The notes under the pieces: generated by a model
What the model saw: only the letters and a program-made list of their open reading frames with translations
Databases searched by the model: none
What the model was told of the DNA's origin: nothing
Translations under genes and position numbers: made by a program
Shown here: piece after piece, positions 43,801 through 56,493 of the stretch
Position numbering within the stretch: the stretch's first letter is position 1
Layout of the letters: each line of letters opens with the position of its first letter
NCBI GenBank assembly: GCA_947396885.1
Contig: OX377202.1
Span: 72,326,643 to 72,390,642 of the forward strand
From: Heligmosomoides polygyrus polygyrus
Taxonomy: Eukaryota > Nematoda > Chromadorea > Rhabditida > Heligmosomidae
Reading direction: 5' to 3'
DNA length: 64,000 nt

Positions 43801-44049
43801 AAATTCCTGCATTTCTCCTCGAAAATGTAGTGACTCCCACTTTCACCTCCATCTACAGCAGTAGTTCGGTCTTCGGCAGAGCCGTATGATAATGGAGCTA
43901 TGAAGGTGAGGCAGACAGCAGCAAATGCTACAGTCACTACAGCTCCTAACTATCATAGGGCGTATGCGTTTTACCGCGTTGTGCTTCTGAAAGTATTTTC
44001 CAACTCTATCGAGTTCAAGTTCTGAAATCATTACAAATCTTTTCTTCAA
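40881..44049. other. Anonymous sequence
   Basis: About 3.2 kb without a supported gene. Overlapping open frames on both strands around 41935-42541 lack domains, and their ends lie in a palindrome. No RNA gene seen. Confidence 0.5.
42357..42392. repeat. 36-bp palindrome
   Basis: Two 18-nt arms, GACGGCTTGCGACGGATT and AATCCGTCGCAAACCGTC, are complementary with one mismatch and have no loop. Confidence 0.85.
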
Positions 44050-44935
44050 ATTTCCCATAGTGCCTTGAAGGCGTGTAGCAGCGCAGTCGGAGGCATCCAT
44101 TGTCGTCGCATGCAGCCAAATCTATGTTCATGGTATGGATTTCTCACAGACCGACCAACCCCCATCCCGTCTGGGCAGCTGAACTGGTTTGTTAACTGGA
44201 TGGCCCGCGCAAGTCATTATACAGGAGAAATATGTACGATTTCAAATTGTCTTCATCCCGTAGAAGTAGAATACGTGGCGCATCTCAAATCGATGACTAG
44301 TGCAAGTCTTTATTCTTTGTCCTTTATTTTGTAGCTGTCTTCCTATATGCCCCATGTTTTTAAATGTTATATACCAATTTTCTTCCGGTTTTATGGGCGG
44401 GCCACTCATTCGCAGCCCGCCCCTTTGGTTGGTAGTGGTTCATATTAGCGCCTTCTGTACGTCTTCTTCTGCCTAAGAAGACCTCTGAGGGCTTTTAGTA
44501 GCCGATAGATCATCTTTTGTGTCTTTTTTAAACCTTCGCTGAAGCAATCTTTGCTGTTTGTGAATAAATATGGTTTCGTGGCAGGGAGCGTGATGGGCCG
44601 AGAACTAACGTCGACCAGCTACCTGCTTGTAGTGTCAACACCGAACAACAGGAATTGAGGTCGAATTCCTTGGCTGTAGGGAAATGTATCAGTTTATGCG
44701 ATCAATTTCAAGATAGGGGCGGCGCTTCGATTTTGCACAGGTCGCGCATGTTCTTTGAGACAATAATTCTCTTCCAGTCGGAGTATGGCATGCCTTGCAC
44801 GGTTACGAAGTCACGTGAACCACTATATCGCAGAGTAAAACCGGAAGTTATAGAGGTAACGGGGGCGAAAACACTCTTTAAAGAAGCGCAAGAGTTTTGA
44901 TCGCAACCAAACATTCTTCTAGCAGCTTCTGTCTT
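44050..44935. repeat. Dispersed repeat R-A, copy 3 (longest)
   Basis: The left half matches 22615-23110. The middle matches 29775-29947 and the following part matches 36008-36195. The end GCGCAAGAGTTTTGATCGCA with TTCTAGCAGC is the tail also found in family-2 SINEs. The order in this copy shows how the other pieces fit together. No coding capacity was recognised. Confidence 0.8.
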
Positions 44936-45116
44936 CTACATATAACAACCGCTCTAGGCCTCAGCGAAAATAAAAAACTGGTCAAAGAGATTTTTACTTC
45001 CTTGATCGCGAAAGAAGTCTATTTAGTGCAAGACTTTGAGGGACGTGACAAACACGCCTCGTATAGCTCATTTCGCAGATTTTGAAGCAGCAATTTTTGA
45101 AGTCTTCGATACAATA

Positions 45117-45244
45117 AAGATATGGTACTGCAAAGGTCTTCTGAGAGTCCGACTACAGTATTGTATTATTGTATGCATTGTTTTGCATACAATAATATAA
45201 TACTGTAGTCGGACTCTCAGAAGACCTTTGCAGTACCATATCTT
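45117..45244. repeat. Long palindrome, ~60-bp arms
   Basis: AAGATATGGTACTGCAAAGG starts the left arm and its complement ends at 45244. The arms run on through GTCGGACTCT/AGAGTCCGAC and ATAATAC-like text with a single mismatch. The loop is about 9 nt around 45177-45185. It could be a foldback element, a small-RNA hairpin or an inverted-duplication product. Confidence 0.9.
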
Positions 45245-48200
45245 GAAATCATTAGCAACAATCTGTTTGGGATATGTCCTTCAATTCATTCCTGCTCTCT
45301 CAAGTTCCTTCAAGTTCCTTACGGAAGGTATACAGCATGTAAGAGAATCTTGACAAGGTAGTTTGCTTCACATTCATTTTTAGAAATCTCTAAATTTTGC
45401 CAAATTCAGCGACTAGGTCTTGTACCGTGAACACAATTTGTTCGAGTTGCAGTTTGCAGTTGCAATACGTCTTTGTTAGTATTGAGGAGGTTTTGGGGGG
45501 GGGGAGATAACAAGGGACATCTAGCACCAGGGAAACGCCCTTTGAGAAGAACAACAAGGGGTGATCCTGTAACAGCTCAGATTCTCCACGCTCAAGCAGT
45601 GGATGAAAGCGCTCTCCGGCGTCCTGGTCGAACTTCATTTAGGAATACGCCAACTACGATTTTCACCACCACGTCCATCTCTGGGCTACTGAATGATACT
45701 GCAGTGTGCTATCTTCAGTTCGCTGAAACTTGGCATCCTTTCCCGTTTAGGAATTTAAGACGAACAGAATCTATCATGTATGTTCTGTCTGAATCGGAGA
45801 CCTGCGTGTTAAGATCGGCTACTTCGTTTGAATGCTCTTGATTAGCTGGCTGTGAATTAGACCTTCCAAAACTATGCTTTCTGATCTAGCTGGCTGGGCA
45901 ACATTCCCATGAGTTAGGTACAGAGTTCAAGAAAACTCAAGTCGTATGGTGCAAAGAAATGTGGTTCCACCCTCTAACTTCGTGTGCAACTGCTTCAAGT
46001 TCAGCGTGTGTACGGTGTTCCTTAGGGAGCCGCAGCCAGTTCGTTTCCCAAAAATGTTGCCATTGCGTGTCGTCGACGTGCAGACGTTCCTCTCGCCGTT
46101 ACTCTGCACTTAAGGTGTTTGATGTGGCATGACGAGTGAGTCAGGAATTCACCTGGCGTTTTCACATCTCATGACCCGAATTCAGCCCATTTTACTACCG
46201 CAATCCCGCCTTATCGCTATCAAAATCGCGAAGTACGCTGTTGTGCTTTTTTTAACTACGAGCCGATAACAATGCTTCATGCTTTATGGTGTCTGAGCGC
46301 AGTGGACTGTTCCGCTTCGCGGGCTCTTCTTACTCCCGTCATCCTCATTTCTGTTTTTTGTATTTGCGTGGAACAACGCATTCTTGCTCAGGGTTTATAC
46401 TCTTCTAAATTGGCTTTGAGAACAGCATCGCAATTACTCTTCATGAAATAGTGTGATTCATTTCACCTAAATCACTTTTCTGCTGGTTGGACGAGAGTAG
46501 GCTATTCTAGGATCCGATAATGGTTTTAAACCAGAGCGACTACACTAAACTGCTTTTCAGAAAGAAAACTGTAAACCCGAGCGCTTTTAAAGTAGACCGC
46601 TGAAAACACTTCAGGCAGAGTTGCTGCACAGCTTATTGCTCCGGTAACCATACATATTTTATTATATTGCAGCTTAGAGACCTCAAAAATACGTCCACGC
46701 ATGGTTCTAATGTGATTAATATTTTTCCAAATTAGCCCTGTCTATCTCATTTTGTTAGGTTTATATTTGCTTGAACTATACGACATAGCACTACCCTCCA
46801 TTTTGCTGCGATCGTCATGAGTCAAACAACAATGTTGATATAATATAGAGGCATAGGTCGGCGACCACAACGTGCCTTGGAAATAGGTTGACTAAACAAG
46901 GAGTACTAGCACTGCAATTGTCAGTGCTTAGCGAACACTATGGTAACGAGCGGTGGAGCTATTAGGTGTCAATATTCTGTAAGTTAACTCCTAAGTGTGC
47001 AGGGAAGCTGAGCTAAACATGAGGTACAGGCTAACTTCTGGAACATGTTGCCAAGACAGCCACAAGGGAGCCTTATATTCACCACCAATACTCTCCGCCA
47101 TAACCACTCTATGTTCAGCAAATGTCTAGCAATTTTTTTATGTTGTTGAGTTATGGCCTGACGAGCGGACCATATCCATTTTGTGCGCCTGGCTCGCTGT
47201 GCACTGAAACATGTCTTCTGAAGATGAATGAATGCGAAAAATCGTAGTCCGAGTTAGCAAGCCTGCTAGGGAAGGATACCAGTACATATGGCATTTTGAG
47301 ATAAGATGCACTTCGTGGGATGCAGCTTCGAACGCTAATCATAAATATGCCTAGGGTATCTACGGCGCACATTGGGGCTAGAGTTGCTGACAATTTTCAT
47401 TTCGCCTTGCTTGCTCTCTTTTCAAGTACACCGCAAACACCAGTGGCAGCCGAACAATGATGTCGTTATAGATAAGGGAGCGGCGTGACGAGGTTCGAGT
47501 CCCCAGAGACGTCCTCCTTAAAAATTTCATAAAAAATGTTCGAAACGACCAATCGAAGTTCTCCGTGTGAAAATCGCAACAAACATTCTGCCAGGAAGAA
47601 GGCTCGATCCAGAAGCATAATTGTAATATTATTGAAATCAGAGGTCAAAAACGTTTAGCCCAAATTTCAACCGTGGTGGACATTTAAATTGCTTATCATG
47701 AAAACGATATCAGTTATCATAAACTGTGCCGATTACGGCAGGTATGGGTGAGTAAGAGTTGCTGCTTCAGAATCGTGGATTTCTCCTAGCCCATCTCCAG
47801 ACTGGACATTTAATCCGCTGACATCCACATGATGTCAGTTTTTGGTGCTGTAGTGAAATACGGTGCTACGAGGAATACTTTACATGCCCGACGTTCGCCA
47901 ACATTGGGCATGTTGACAGAACAAGCCTGATTTTTCTTTGACATGAATCACGTTCGGCGCCTTAAATAACGCAGCAATGTCGGTCTTGGATGAAACCGGT
48001 GGTCCTGACTCTGGTATCTTCACTTCCTCCGTACCTTACGTAATGCATCCTTATTAGCGATGATTCTGAAAACAGGCATCGTACTTATTCTAATTAGCAC
48101 TCCTTAAATGAAATTTGAATGAATTTTGTGATGCTGACTTCACTACCCCTATTAACCCACTATTGCCCTAACCTATAGTAATCGACCGAGACTTCAAAAA

Positions 48201-48385
48201 CCTCGTATTTGTGATCCCCACCTCAAATAATCCAGAGGACGAAGTTGAGGTGAAGATTTTTATTAGCCTTAGAAAGTACAATTGTGCCACAGAATCGGAT
48301 TTCATTCCTGGCGACAATTACTGTCGATTTTTATATTTATAGCTTTGACTGATCGTTTCGGCTGTTTTCTACCGAGTGCAAAAAA
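45245..48385. other. Anonymous sequence
   Basis: About 3.1 kb without a supported gene. Open frames near 45473-45841 cover a G-run (45494-45506) and have no domain. A B-box-like GAGGTTCGAGTCCCC near 47501 lacks a matching tRNA body. Confidence 0.5.
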
Positions 48386-48472
48386 GGATCATCTCCGAGG
48401 AGTTGAACCTCAAATCCTGAACCTAATTCATATCGCTTCTCTACCCACGGCACCATCAATCCTAGCACGCAT
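48386..48472 (-). tRNA. tRNA-like sequence, probable SINE head
   Basis: On the minus strand GGATTGATGG...TGATCC can pair as a partial acceptor. An A-box-like CCGTGGGTAGAG and a good T arm (TGAGG-TTCAACT-CCTCG) are present. The D and anticodon arms do not fold convincingly. The A-box resembles that of the 4395-4570 SINE. It is a tRNA relic or SINE head. Confidence 0.4.
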
Positions 48473-50014
48473 GTGGTCCACTTTAGCAGAGAGCAATCAA
48501 TACCAGGTAAAAGTATGCTACCGATGCTTTTTGGAGATAAAAGACACATATTTAGAATAAGCGTTCGAAGTTGCGCCCCGTGATGACACTGCGACACTGT
48601 ACCTTCCCTCACCTTCATAATTCAATGTGGAACTCGTTGAATTCAGAAAATTTTCTTAAAAAAGAAGTACAAGATGAACATCCAAGCCGTTACTAACACA
48701 ATCGTTTAGGAGCACGAATTCATACACCAGAAGCAAGTCGTAGCAAGCAATGACATCGAAAGAAGTTGTGGCTCCCATTATGACAGTTCTCCCGCACAGT
48801 GGCTTAAGGTGGGGTTTCGCCGTCAAAGTATGTATCAGGGTTAGTAAGGAGGATGACAATGTTCTCTGGATCGCATTGATGAAGAATATTGTCGGAAGTC
48901 TCCAGCTTCTCTCTTCTTGAAACCTCGGCATGGTTAGTTCTTGTTATTGCCAATACTGAGATCCATCTTGAAAACCTTGTTGGCACAGTATTGACAGTTG
49001 TCGGAAGTTCCCAAATCGATGAAATCACATTTGTGAAGGGTTTATAACACTCCCAGATTAGCACCATGAATATCATAATAAAAGCCTATATACCATTCTA
49101 TACTTTCAACTCTACCCTAGGACGGAGGCGAAGACCCTTCCCATTGAAATGAATGTAACGTTTTCATAACACGGAATTGGAACATTCGCACCTAAAAGTG
49201 CAGTGAAGAAGCTTTCGAATTAGTACACTCCCTTTCGCAGAGAACAGTTCCATCAGGCCAAATTAGAGTTATCGAATGATCTGCGAAGCGGTGGCATGCC
49301 AAGCTCGTGTTTTTTAATCGCCAGGGCAGCCCTGTCAGTTCTGGTTTCTCTTTGAGCGATGTCACTTTACAGTTCAGGGGCATGATCTCTCACGTGGAAA
49401 GTCGAGTTGCACAAGTTCTATGAGACAGCCACGGAGGACGGGATCTGGTACCTCAGGCCAAGCACGCTTCTCTTCCGTCCGTAAAATTTAGCAAGAGTTG
49501 CAACAATTGACGGTTCCCCGAGATTTCGAACCTCTTCGAATTCGAACCGCTTTCATCTGCTATAGTTCTGAACCTTTTCGAGAGACATAACGCCCTTCTT
49601 TACGAAACACTCCACTCTAATATCCTAAACCACTTGCTGACCTCCTACTGCAATATCAGCACACCGTAGACTTGCAAGCACCATGGGAAGACACTTCCCA
49701 TAAAGTAAGCACATTCCCGCATGCAGATTTCTTGACTATTTGGAAGGAAATGCTACACTTTGATGTCGTTATTTTCGAGAAACCCATCCCGTACATATAA
49801 AAAGAGCTAAACGAGTTCGCGGCGGTTGTTTCCATTGCCAGCACAGTGATTCATTTTCGTGTGCAGTCGGTTTGGCATCGCTCTCAATGGGTCTCGCTCT
49901 TTCTTACATTTACTGACATTCATGTAATCTCGTTAACGATTTATCTTAAGCTTCGGGACTTATTTAAAGAGAATTTGCTCTCCATCCTATGCCTCAGAAA
50001 CGCTTTCTCTGTAG
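48473..50014. other. Anonymous sequence, possible minus-strand exons
   Basis: Minus frames at 48804-49076 and 49192-49383 have balanced, protein-like composition (for example LPWRLKNTSLACHRFADHS). Neither has convincing paired splice sites or a family, so no gene is called. Confidence 0.35.
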
Positions 50015-50087
50015 ATGGCCAAAATGTTTTTGTTGAGTTTACTTGGAACAGTTCTGGTTGCAGTCGGTTGCACGATCTTCCACGACG
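50015..50087 (+). CDS. Candidate signal-peptide exon
   Basis: ATG 50015 opens MAKMFLLSLLGTVLVAVGCT, a short n-region followed by a hydrophobic core and small residues, as in a secretory signal peptide. It continues IFHD and then meets ACG|GTAGCC, a possible donor. Secreted proteins with a short first exon are common in parasitic nematodes. No downstream exon was identified with confidence. An RTE fragment (50373-50651) has inserted ~280 bp downstream and may disrupt the gene. Frame choice rests on the hydrophobic core only. Confidence 0.33.
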
Positions 50088-50372
50088 GTAGCCGGTGGCA
50101 AATACCCGTCTCCTTTCCCTCAAATCGAGATTCTTGTTTCAAATTATACCTTTCGCTCCTACAGGTAAGTGCATTGGTAGTATGTTTGTCTAGGAAGCAA
50201 AAACAGTGACTTGTCTATTGGCTGGATATCGCAAGTCCATCGTTGTGTAGACAAAACACTTGCATCTGCGACGACAGAATGCATAGTGACTCTACAAACG
50301 GATTCAGTTGTCATTTCCGGTTTTTCATGCTTCATCCTTTACTGCTATAGGAGCTAATGAGCTCTATAAAAT

Positions 50373-50651
50373 TATCATCATCATCACTTTCATAAGCGTT
50401 TGTCCCGCTTGGTGGCGGAGTCCGCTCTTCTTATTTGCTGAGGCCGTTCCCCGATCAAATGCTTGATCAGGGTGCACACCAGCCATCTTTAAGTCCAAAT
50501 GCAACGTTTCTAACCAGCGTTGCTTCGAGCGACCTCTGGGCTGCTTTGCAGGGACTTCAAGATTCAGGCCAATCTTACAGACGGTGTCGTCATTAGCGCG
50601 AAGGACGTAATCGTCCATTGAAGACGATCTTCATGAAGTTTGTCGGCTATT
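50373..50651 (-). pseudogene. RTE lineage 3 fragment with 14-bp TSD
   Basis: Minus translation gives YVLRANDDTVCKIGLNLEV, QPRGRSKQRWLETLHLDLK and AGVHPDQAFDR, the RTE C-terminal end also seen at 40605-40880. The 3' end carries an (ATG)n tail. A perfect 14-bp duplication GAGCTCTATAAAAT lies at 50359-50372 and 50652-50665. It is a severely 5'-truncated retroinsertion with several lesions. Confidence 0.9.
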
Positions 50652-50665
50652 GAGCTCTATAAAAT

Positions 50666-51144
50666 GCGTAGTTAAATTCCTCGCCAAGTTCATCTACGTG
50701 AATGACGATGAAGAGATAGCATTACTCGGAAATAGACTGAATTCAAATGAGCCGCGTCCATGTTGCACCTTTTTGGCACATCCATCGGAAGTCCGCCCGT
50801 GCGCTAAAGCAGCTCGAAAGTCTGTGACACTGAGTAACACTACTCACTGTTACGGAATCTTCCACGTTTGCCTTTTGAACGTTATTTTCTTTAGAGTCTT
50901 GCCCGCCGTGAAGCTGAATAATGACTGCAGTAAAAGAGCAGTCAAGTCAAGGAAATAGCATTAATGCGTTGGAGAAATCACAGACTGTTTTCGATCCACA
51001 AATCAACATAGCCAACAGCCAGAAATAGAACTGGCGCACATGGCATAGCTATCTTACGAACACAAGTCAGTCATTTTTCGAGACCTGCCTCCATCATCAC
51101 CCGTCTGGAATCTTCGTGTTGACGAAGAACCTGAAAAGTGTATC
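50666..51144. other. Anonymous sequence
   Basis: No gene recognised. Confidence 0.5.
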
Positions 51145-51455
51145 ACTGTATCACCTGTCGTCCCGTTGATCATTGAGTTGCTCGAGCGTGCGCCAGCAGC
51201 GTCTCCATTCGTATCTGTCGCGTGCCAAAGTGCTCGAATGGATCCTTCTCGCTCGAGGGACACGAAGAGCTTCATATCGTTCGTTCAGGGCTTTCACGAA
51301 GAAGTCATACCAACGCGTTGTTGGGCGCCTTGGGGTTCTTTTGGCTTTCCACGGAATCCAGTCGGTGACGGCTCTCGTCCAGCAGGTGTCTGCGATGCGC
51401 ATTACGTGGCTGGCCCACCTAAATTTCGACGATTTGGCTCTCCGAGATGCTCTTT
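51145..51455 (-). pseudogene. RTE lineage 1 fragment, 3' end
   Basis: The minus frame reads [37 protein letters not shown] and [20 protein letters not shown]. It is collinear with residues ~889-971 of the intact RTE at 32254-35169, ending at the same stop. The tail is GATACAGTGATACA. It is a 5'-truncated copy of the resident RTE lineage with moderate divergence. Confidence 0.93.
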
Positions 51456-53389
51456 TGAACTAGATACTTCTCAGGGTATAGGGAGGAAAAGTTTTTAAAA
51501 AGCTGAAAGAGCTAATTATCTAAGATGGTAGTGAAGGGCTAACAATAAAACTAAAACGAGTAACGCTGGATTGTTCGACCATCAGCGTTTTGCAGATAGC
51601 GTCAGTGCCTTGACGACTCTCTACGTCTGCATAACCACTTATACATTCAATGTGACTCACTGCACTACCATTGTACTATTATCTGTATCGCGCAAGGTGT
51701 TTCGAACTTATTTCAGTCGGACGAGAGAGCCTCGAAACTTCCAATACCGTGAAGTTCTCGTTCGACTCCCTACTAATTCCTCTTTCATTCCTTTTTATCA
51801 AATTCTGTGCTTCCTTTAATCATCGCCTGTCTTTCAGACATGCTCCTTTCGTGGTCGAGGTTTTTATAGCGGTTTATACGTTATTTCAAAAGACATATTG
51901 CCTGTGAAGCAGCTTGCTGGAGAGCAGAGGGTTTTTCGGATGTTCCACGCGACAGGCGAAACCAAAGTAAACGAGCTTCGCGCAACTTTTGCTATGGCAG
52001 TGATGCGCAGATATGTAGCAAGATAGCTTTTGTTGAGAGACGTCGCTAGGACGCGTAGCTTCAAGTGTCTAAAACACATTTTTTACTGATTTTGAGAGTT
52101 TCTTTGTCGAGATCGGAGTTGTCGAGAGCTCATACTATTGTATCAGTCCTCTAGGGGGGACCTTCGGTCACAGTTTTCAAGCACATTCTAATATATAGCA
52201 AAGCTGCTATCGTCTGTTCAGTGTATCTAATCAAAAGCTCAAAATTCAAAGAACAGACGCTCGTGGACTTTTCACGGTAATCTCAACTCCAGTGTTCCAC
52301 GATCCCCGTGACTCGGACCAGTTATGGCAAGTGAGCATCACTCAGTTTCCCCATCTCCGTTTTCGCATAAATCAATGACGTCACGGGAGTTTCCGAATCT
52401 GATTCTGGATTCCGTAGATTCAGCATTAAAGCGCACAGCAGGCACAGCGGTTCTCTCAAAGGGAATCTAATTCGAAACTGTCGAAAAATGACCTCAGCCA
52501 GAAGAGAAGGTCTGTTCTGTGCTTTTGGTAGGGCTCCTACGCTCACCATAAGTATTGCGTACGAGTTCGTTTGAACAAACAGCACCGATGGTGTAACAGC
52601 TTAGCATACTGCCACGGGTTTCTTGGAACTGGCCCCTAGGCCAACCGCAAAAATCTATGTTACCCGAAGTACTGAAGCTGAAGCTGCAGCGCAACTGACA
52701 AGAACGAAGGAATGTATATCTTCTTCGTTCAGCGTCATGCTGCGCAAATGTCGCACCAAAAATTGCTCGAGCTTGGGTAGGAGGTGATACTCCGTCACAC
52801 TCGATCATGATCATATGGGATGCACGTCTGGCTACATTCTCTATTGGGCACTTAGACAACATCTGAGTGAGAGACAGTTCACCTGAACACAACTAGAATA
52901 TGAGTTGTTCCCTGTCCTCCGGTACCAGCCTTCTTCATTCGGAAAGAACGGAATTCGTGATCTTCCCACCAATGGAAGAAGGCTGCCGTAGTAAATGGTG
53001 ATTGCTCTGCTGAATGAAACTGTGCGCAAATCAAGCAATGGTTTCGAAAACTTCTTCTGACTTGGGACAGACTTCACCACCAACCTGATATGTGGCGCTT
53101 TTTCGCTTTTTGTCGGCCCCACCAACTTACACTCAAAGTTGCAGATGCATTTACTTAAACCTTCTTGTTGTCATAACAGTGCCGTCGGCCTTTTCTGAAT
53201 TCCATATTCCATAATTCCATTTAGTTCGATTCCACAATGACATGGTCCACAGAATGGCTGCTGGATTTCCCCTTAGAAAAAACCGCAATTACGCTTATTC
53301 AACAACATCATCTTAAAAATTGCTACCACCACATAGGTAATTTCCAACTTCAAATAAACCTTTATACGTGACTCAGGCGTTGTGCAATT
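51456..53389. other. Anonymous sequence
   Basis: Minus open frames of 95-132 residues at 52494-53125 look protein-like but overlap across an impossible 20-nt intron. No family was recognised and no gene is called. Confidence 0.4.
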
Positions 53390-53980
53390 TCTAACAAGCT
53401 AAGGTTTGATGAATATGTTGAAAAAATAGTTGCTGCAGTTTATGCTAAATCGAACTGTAAACTAAGAGCCTTCCAAACTCGCAACCTTGTTACACTGCTT
53501 AGGTTTTTTTGTATCTATATAAGACCTCTATTAAAGTATTGCACACTTTTATATTCCCCAGCAAAGCAAAGCATTATTATTCGAATAGAAGGCGTTCAGA
53601 AAAAATTAGAAAACAGGTGCTTGGAAGAAATAGATTATTCGATGTTTCGTACAATGAAATGAAAGGTGGACTTGAATTGATGCTACATCATTATCACTCA
53701 GACGAATAATTTATTATCAAAATCTTGTGCATAAAATTGTAAATGATCACATCGACATTGATAAAATCGATGTCTTCACTTTTTCGTCATTCAGTGCCGT
53801 CAATTAGGACGTAGTCCTCGTATTCAGCCTCCAAAACCGCATTCTAAAATCTTTCAAGAATCCTTCATGATCCGTGCTCTTAAAACTTTTAATGAGCTAC
53901 CTCGAACACTAATTCACTGCCTTTCGAAGGCGTTCAACTGCAAGATAGAAACTTTGCAAAAGCAAAAAGGCCTTTTCTAA
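53390..53980 (+). pseudogene. CR1-like LINE RT C-terminal fragment
   Basis: Plus translation gives LRFDEYVEKIVAAVYAKSNC, FCIYIRPLLKYCTLLYSPAK and IRIEGVQKKLENRCL. After frameshifts it gives RQLGRSPRIQPPKPHSKIFQ and FMIRALKTFNELPRTLIH. The order is the same as in the two CR1-like copies (SYIIPIVEYCSKVWSP, SVQKTFTKIL, LPASL), but the sequence is far diverged, so it is another lineage. Stops and frameshifts are frequent. Confidence 0.75.
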
Positions 53981-54834
53981 TATTGACTGCATCCTTTTTA
54001 GGGAATAGTGGATCAGTAAAAAAAGAGAATTTTGCCTTTCATGTGATTCACTGGAGGCAAACACTAAAGGCTTAAAAAATTAAAACAATAGATTAACGAA
54101 ATTCCCATACAACAAACTTATTGATAATAACCAGTCCAATTTATACTGTTTAGTGAAAAAGTCATAATGCATCACGATTCGGCTGGTAAATACCTTTCTT
54201 ATGTAAATGTTCTGTTCTGAAACCAAGTCGAATTCAGACTTCGCCTAGTAAATCTCACCAGGCTTGCCGCTGTTGTCAGAGTTCAATATTGTCTTCGCAA
54301 ACAACTCTTATACCATTGGTACAACATGTCCTTTGAAAATCCGACGTTTCAAAGATATCACAATATCAACATATCCCAGTGGCTTTGGAATTGGACTAAC
54401 ATACTTATGCTCGCGGTTCGTTTTCATTGGAGTGTGTATTGGAAGCCACACCACCGGGAAGGGAACGCTGTGCTGTCGTCAAGAAGCTATTTAGTTTCAC
54501 TCGAAGCGGAAGCAGCGGACTCTCATATCGTACGAGATATTTTTTACCGTCTTCGTTCATTTCTGTTCCTCCTACAATGAACACGACCAGCTTACGGTCT
54601 GCCCACCCGTCTCTCTCGTAAAAAACTGTCGACGTCAGGTTGAGGGGCGGAATCATTGGCAGTGGCGGTCAGCGACGGTGGAACTCGTGAAGTGTTTTTG
54701 CTCTCCTGTTTGTTTAACAGTGCTCCACCACTAATCCTAACTCTTCACTCCCGTCCTTTTTGTCGGCCGAACGAACGAGCAACGTGTTATCAATTAATCC
54801 TCTGCTGCTGTCCATGGCCTTCATTTTTTCGCAG
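53981..54834. other. Anonymous sequence
   Basis: No gene supported. It ends in TTTTTTCGCAG, a good nematode-type splice acceptor used by the next exon candidate. Confidence 0.4.
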
Positions 54835-54932
54835 TCCTGTTGCCAGTGCCGCTGTCATTTTCTCTCAAATAAGTAACAGCTACGATGAGACACAACGGAC
54901 CCTTCTAAAAGGAAAAGACCTTGACACCAGAG
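54835..54932 (+). CDS. Candidate internal exon, 98 nt
   Basis: Between an acceptor CATTTTTTCGCAG and a donor CCAGAG|GTATGT, the frame is open and reads PVASAAVIFSQISNSYDETQ followed by RTLLKGKDLDTR. Both splice signals fit nematode consensus and the size is typical for an internal exon. No family or flanking exon was identified. The 56494-56792 terminal exon on the same strand, 1.6 kb downstream, could belong to the same gene, but phase was not verified. Confidence 0.3.
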
Positions 54933-56493
54933 GTATGTTTTAACAACCTCACTTTAAAGGCTGCACCCGCGTAGTGGCAGGGGTTTCACCTTTCAGCTCG
55001 GCGTAGGAATACATTGTAGGTCTAAAGATTGCCACTAACGACCCTGAAAAGTGCGCCACGCGTTTAATTTCGGCTTGTTGTCAGATCCACTCAGGTTCAT
55101 CTATAGTTGGAAATCTGGTACCGATTGAAGAACTGGACGGCATGGGTTGGGGATTGAATTTGAATCTTGACACGGCAGCGACAACGCTCTCAAGAAGTGA
55201 GCCCATGTGTTCTACCAATCTCTTGTGATTGACTCTGTTCAGGAAAGACTAAGCTGCCAGAACTGCAGCTTTCATTTCGACCAAGCTGTGTTTGGCACTT
55301 CAGTACTAGTAGGAAATAGTCATGAAACAACTAATTAAATGCGCAACGCAATAGACCAGGAGGCCTTATCCCAGGTGGAGTTATTTTCCGCCCGGTTCCA
55401 CGGACCTTGCAATAATCTCTTAATCGAGAATTTGCTTCAGACATATCTGTAAGACTAACGAGGTGAGTTGCACTTTCGGATAATCATCGCGAGTCTCTGA
55501 AAGGTCCTATCCCCCGCAGGGCAGAACGCGTGGCGCATGCTAAACAGGAATTCGATGAGGTCGACTACGAACCTCGACGTACTCTGCAAATGGTTGTGCG
55601 ATCGAGCATTACTCCTTTCGTGAAGCGTATTCCACACATCCTATACCGTTTTCGTCTTCTGAATTCACGGGATGTTGACCAATTGTTTTAGCGATCAGTA
55701 ACACAGCGATCAGTTTTCTCTCGTATGTGCCACGCACTTCTCGTTTCACTACGCAGTAGCTCTTTCGTACAACGTCAATGTTTTCGGTCAAAACGAAAGT
55801 TCAAACGCAACTCGAATTTCTTCGCATTAAGTGGAGAATCTGAGGATCTGATGCAGTTTCATCTAAACGTCTCTTTCTGTCTGTAGTCTTTAGCGCTAGG
55901 TAATGCTTTGTGGTTCGGAGGAGGTTTCAGCTATGCATGCGACAGCATTCTTTAGAAAAAGTCAACACTAATGGTAGCCGATCGTTTTTAAAGCGTCGAA
56001 CATTTAATTCTTAACTATAGTGGAAGGAAATGGCCACCTTTTTTACTTCAAGCGTGAAAAGTTAACAATTCTGGGATTCGCAATGTTTTTACTCCACGAG
56101 AGTGTCGGCACACAAATTTCTCACCATGGGTAACTGATGGCGAACTGGTAAAAACCCATCCGTTCACACACCTCACGAAAGGCACGCAATGAATTATAGT
56201 TTGTGTCGGCGCTACACACATTCTCGCACCGTTCTCCGAATTTTGGCTGCAAATTTTGATGACGATTTCTGATCATCGACAATGGGAAGTTCCCATTCCT
56301 CGCATTGTCGCGTTCTTCGGCACTAGACTGCTTTTAGGTTTACGCAGCGTTGTACCGCAGACTTGGGCTGGACTGCACATCCCCTTGATTGTTCTTGTTT
56401 TTGACTTCCATAGATTGAAATCGTGAAAATCTAGTCCTTGAGTTAAACCACGTAAATCCTCAGTGGTCATGAACAGCAAGTAGTGGTTTCAGG
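54933..56493. other. Anonymous sequence, possible intron
   Basis: No repeat matched apart from GCGTGGCGCATGCTAAACAG near 55529, which resembles a block of repeat R-A. No gene seen. Confidence 0.4.

Noticed and set aside
47480..47520. Possible tRNA from a B-box-like GAGGTTCGAGTCCCC
   Set aside because: No acceptor, D or anticodon arm could be paired upstream.
52494..53125. Minus-strand gene from two protein-like open frames
   Set aside because: The only donor-acceptor pair between them would give an intron of about 20 nt, and no family is recognisable.
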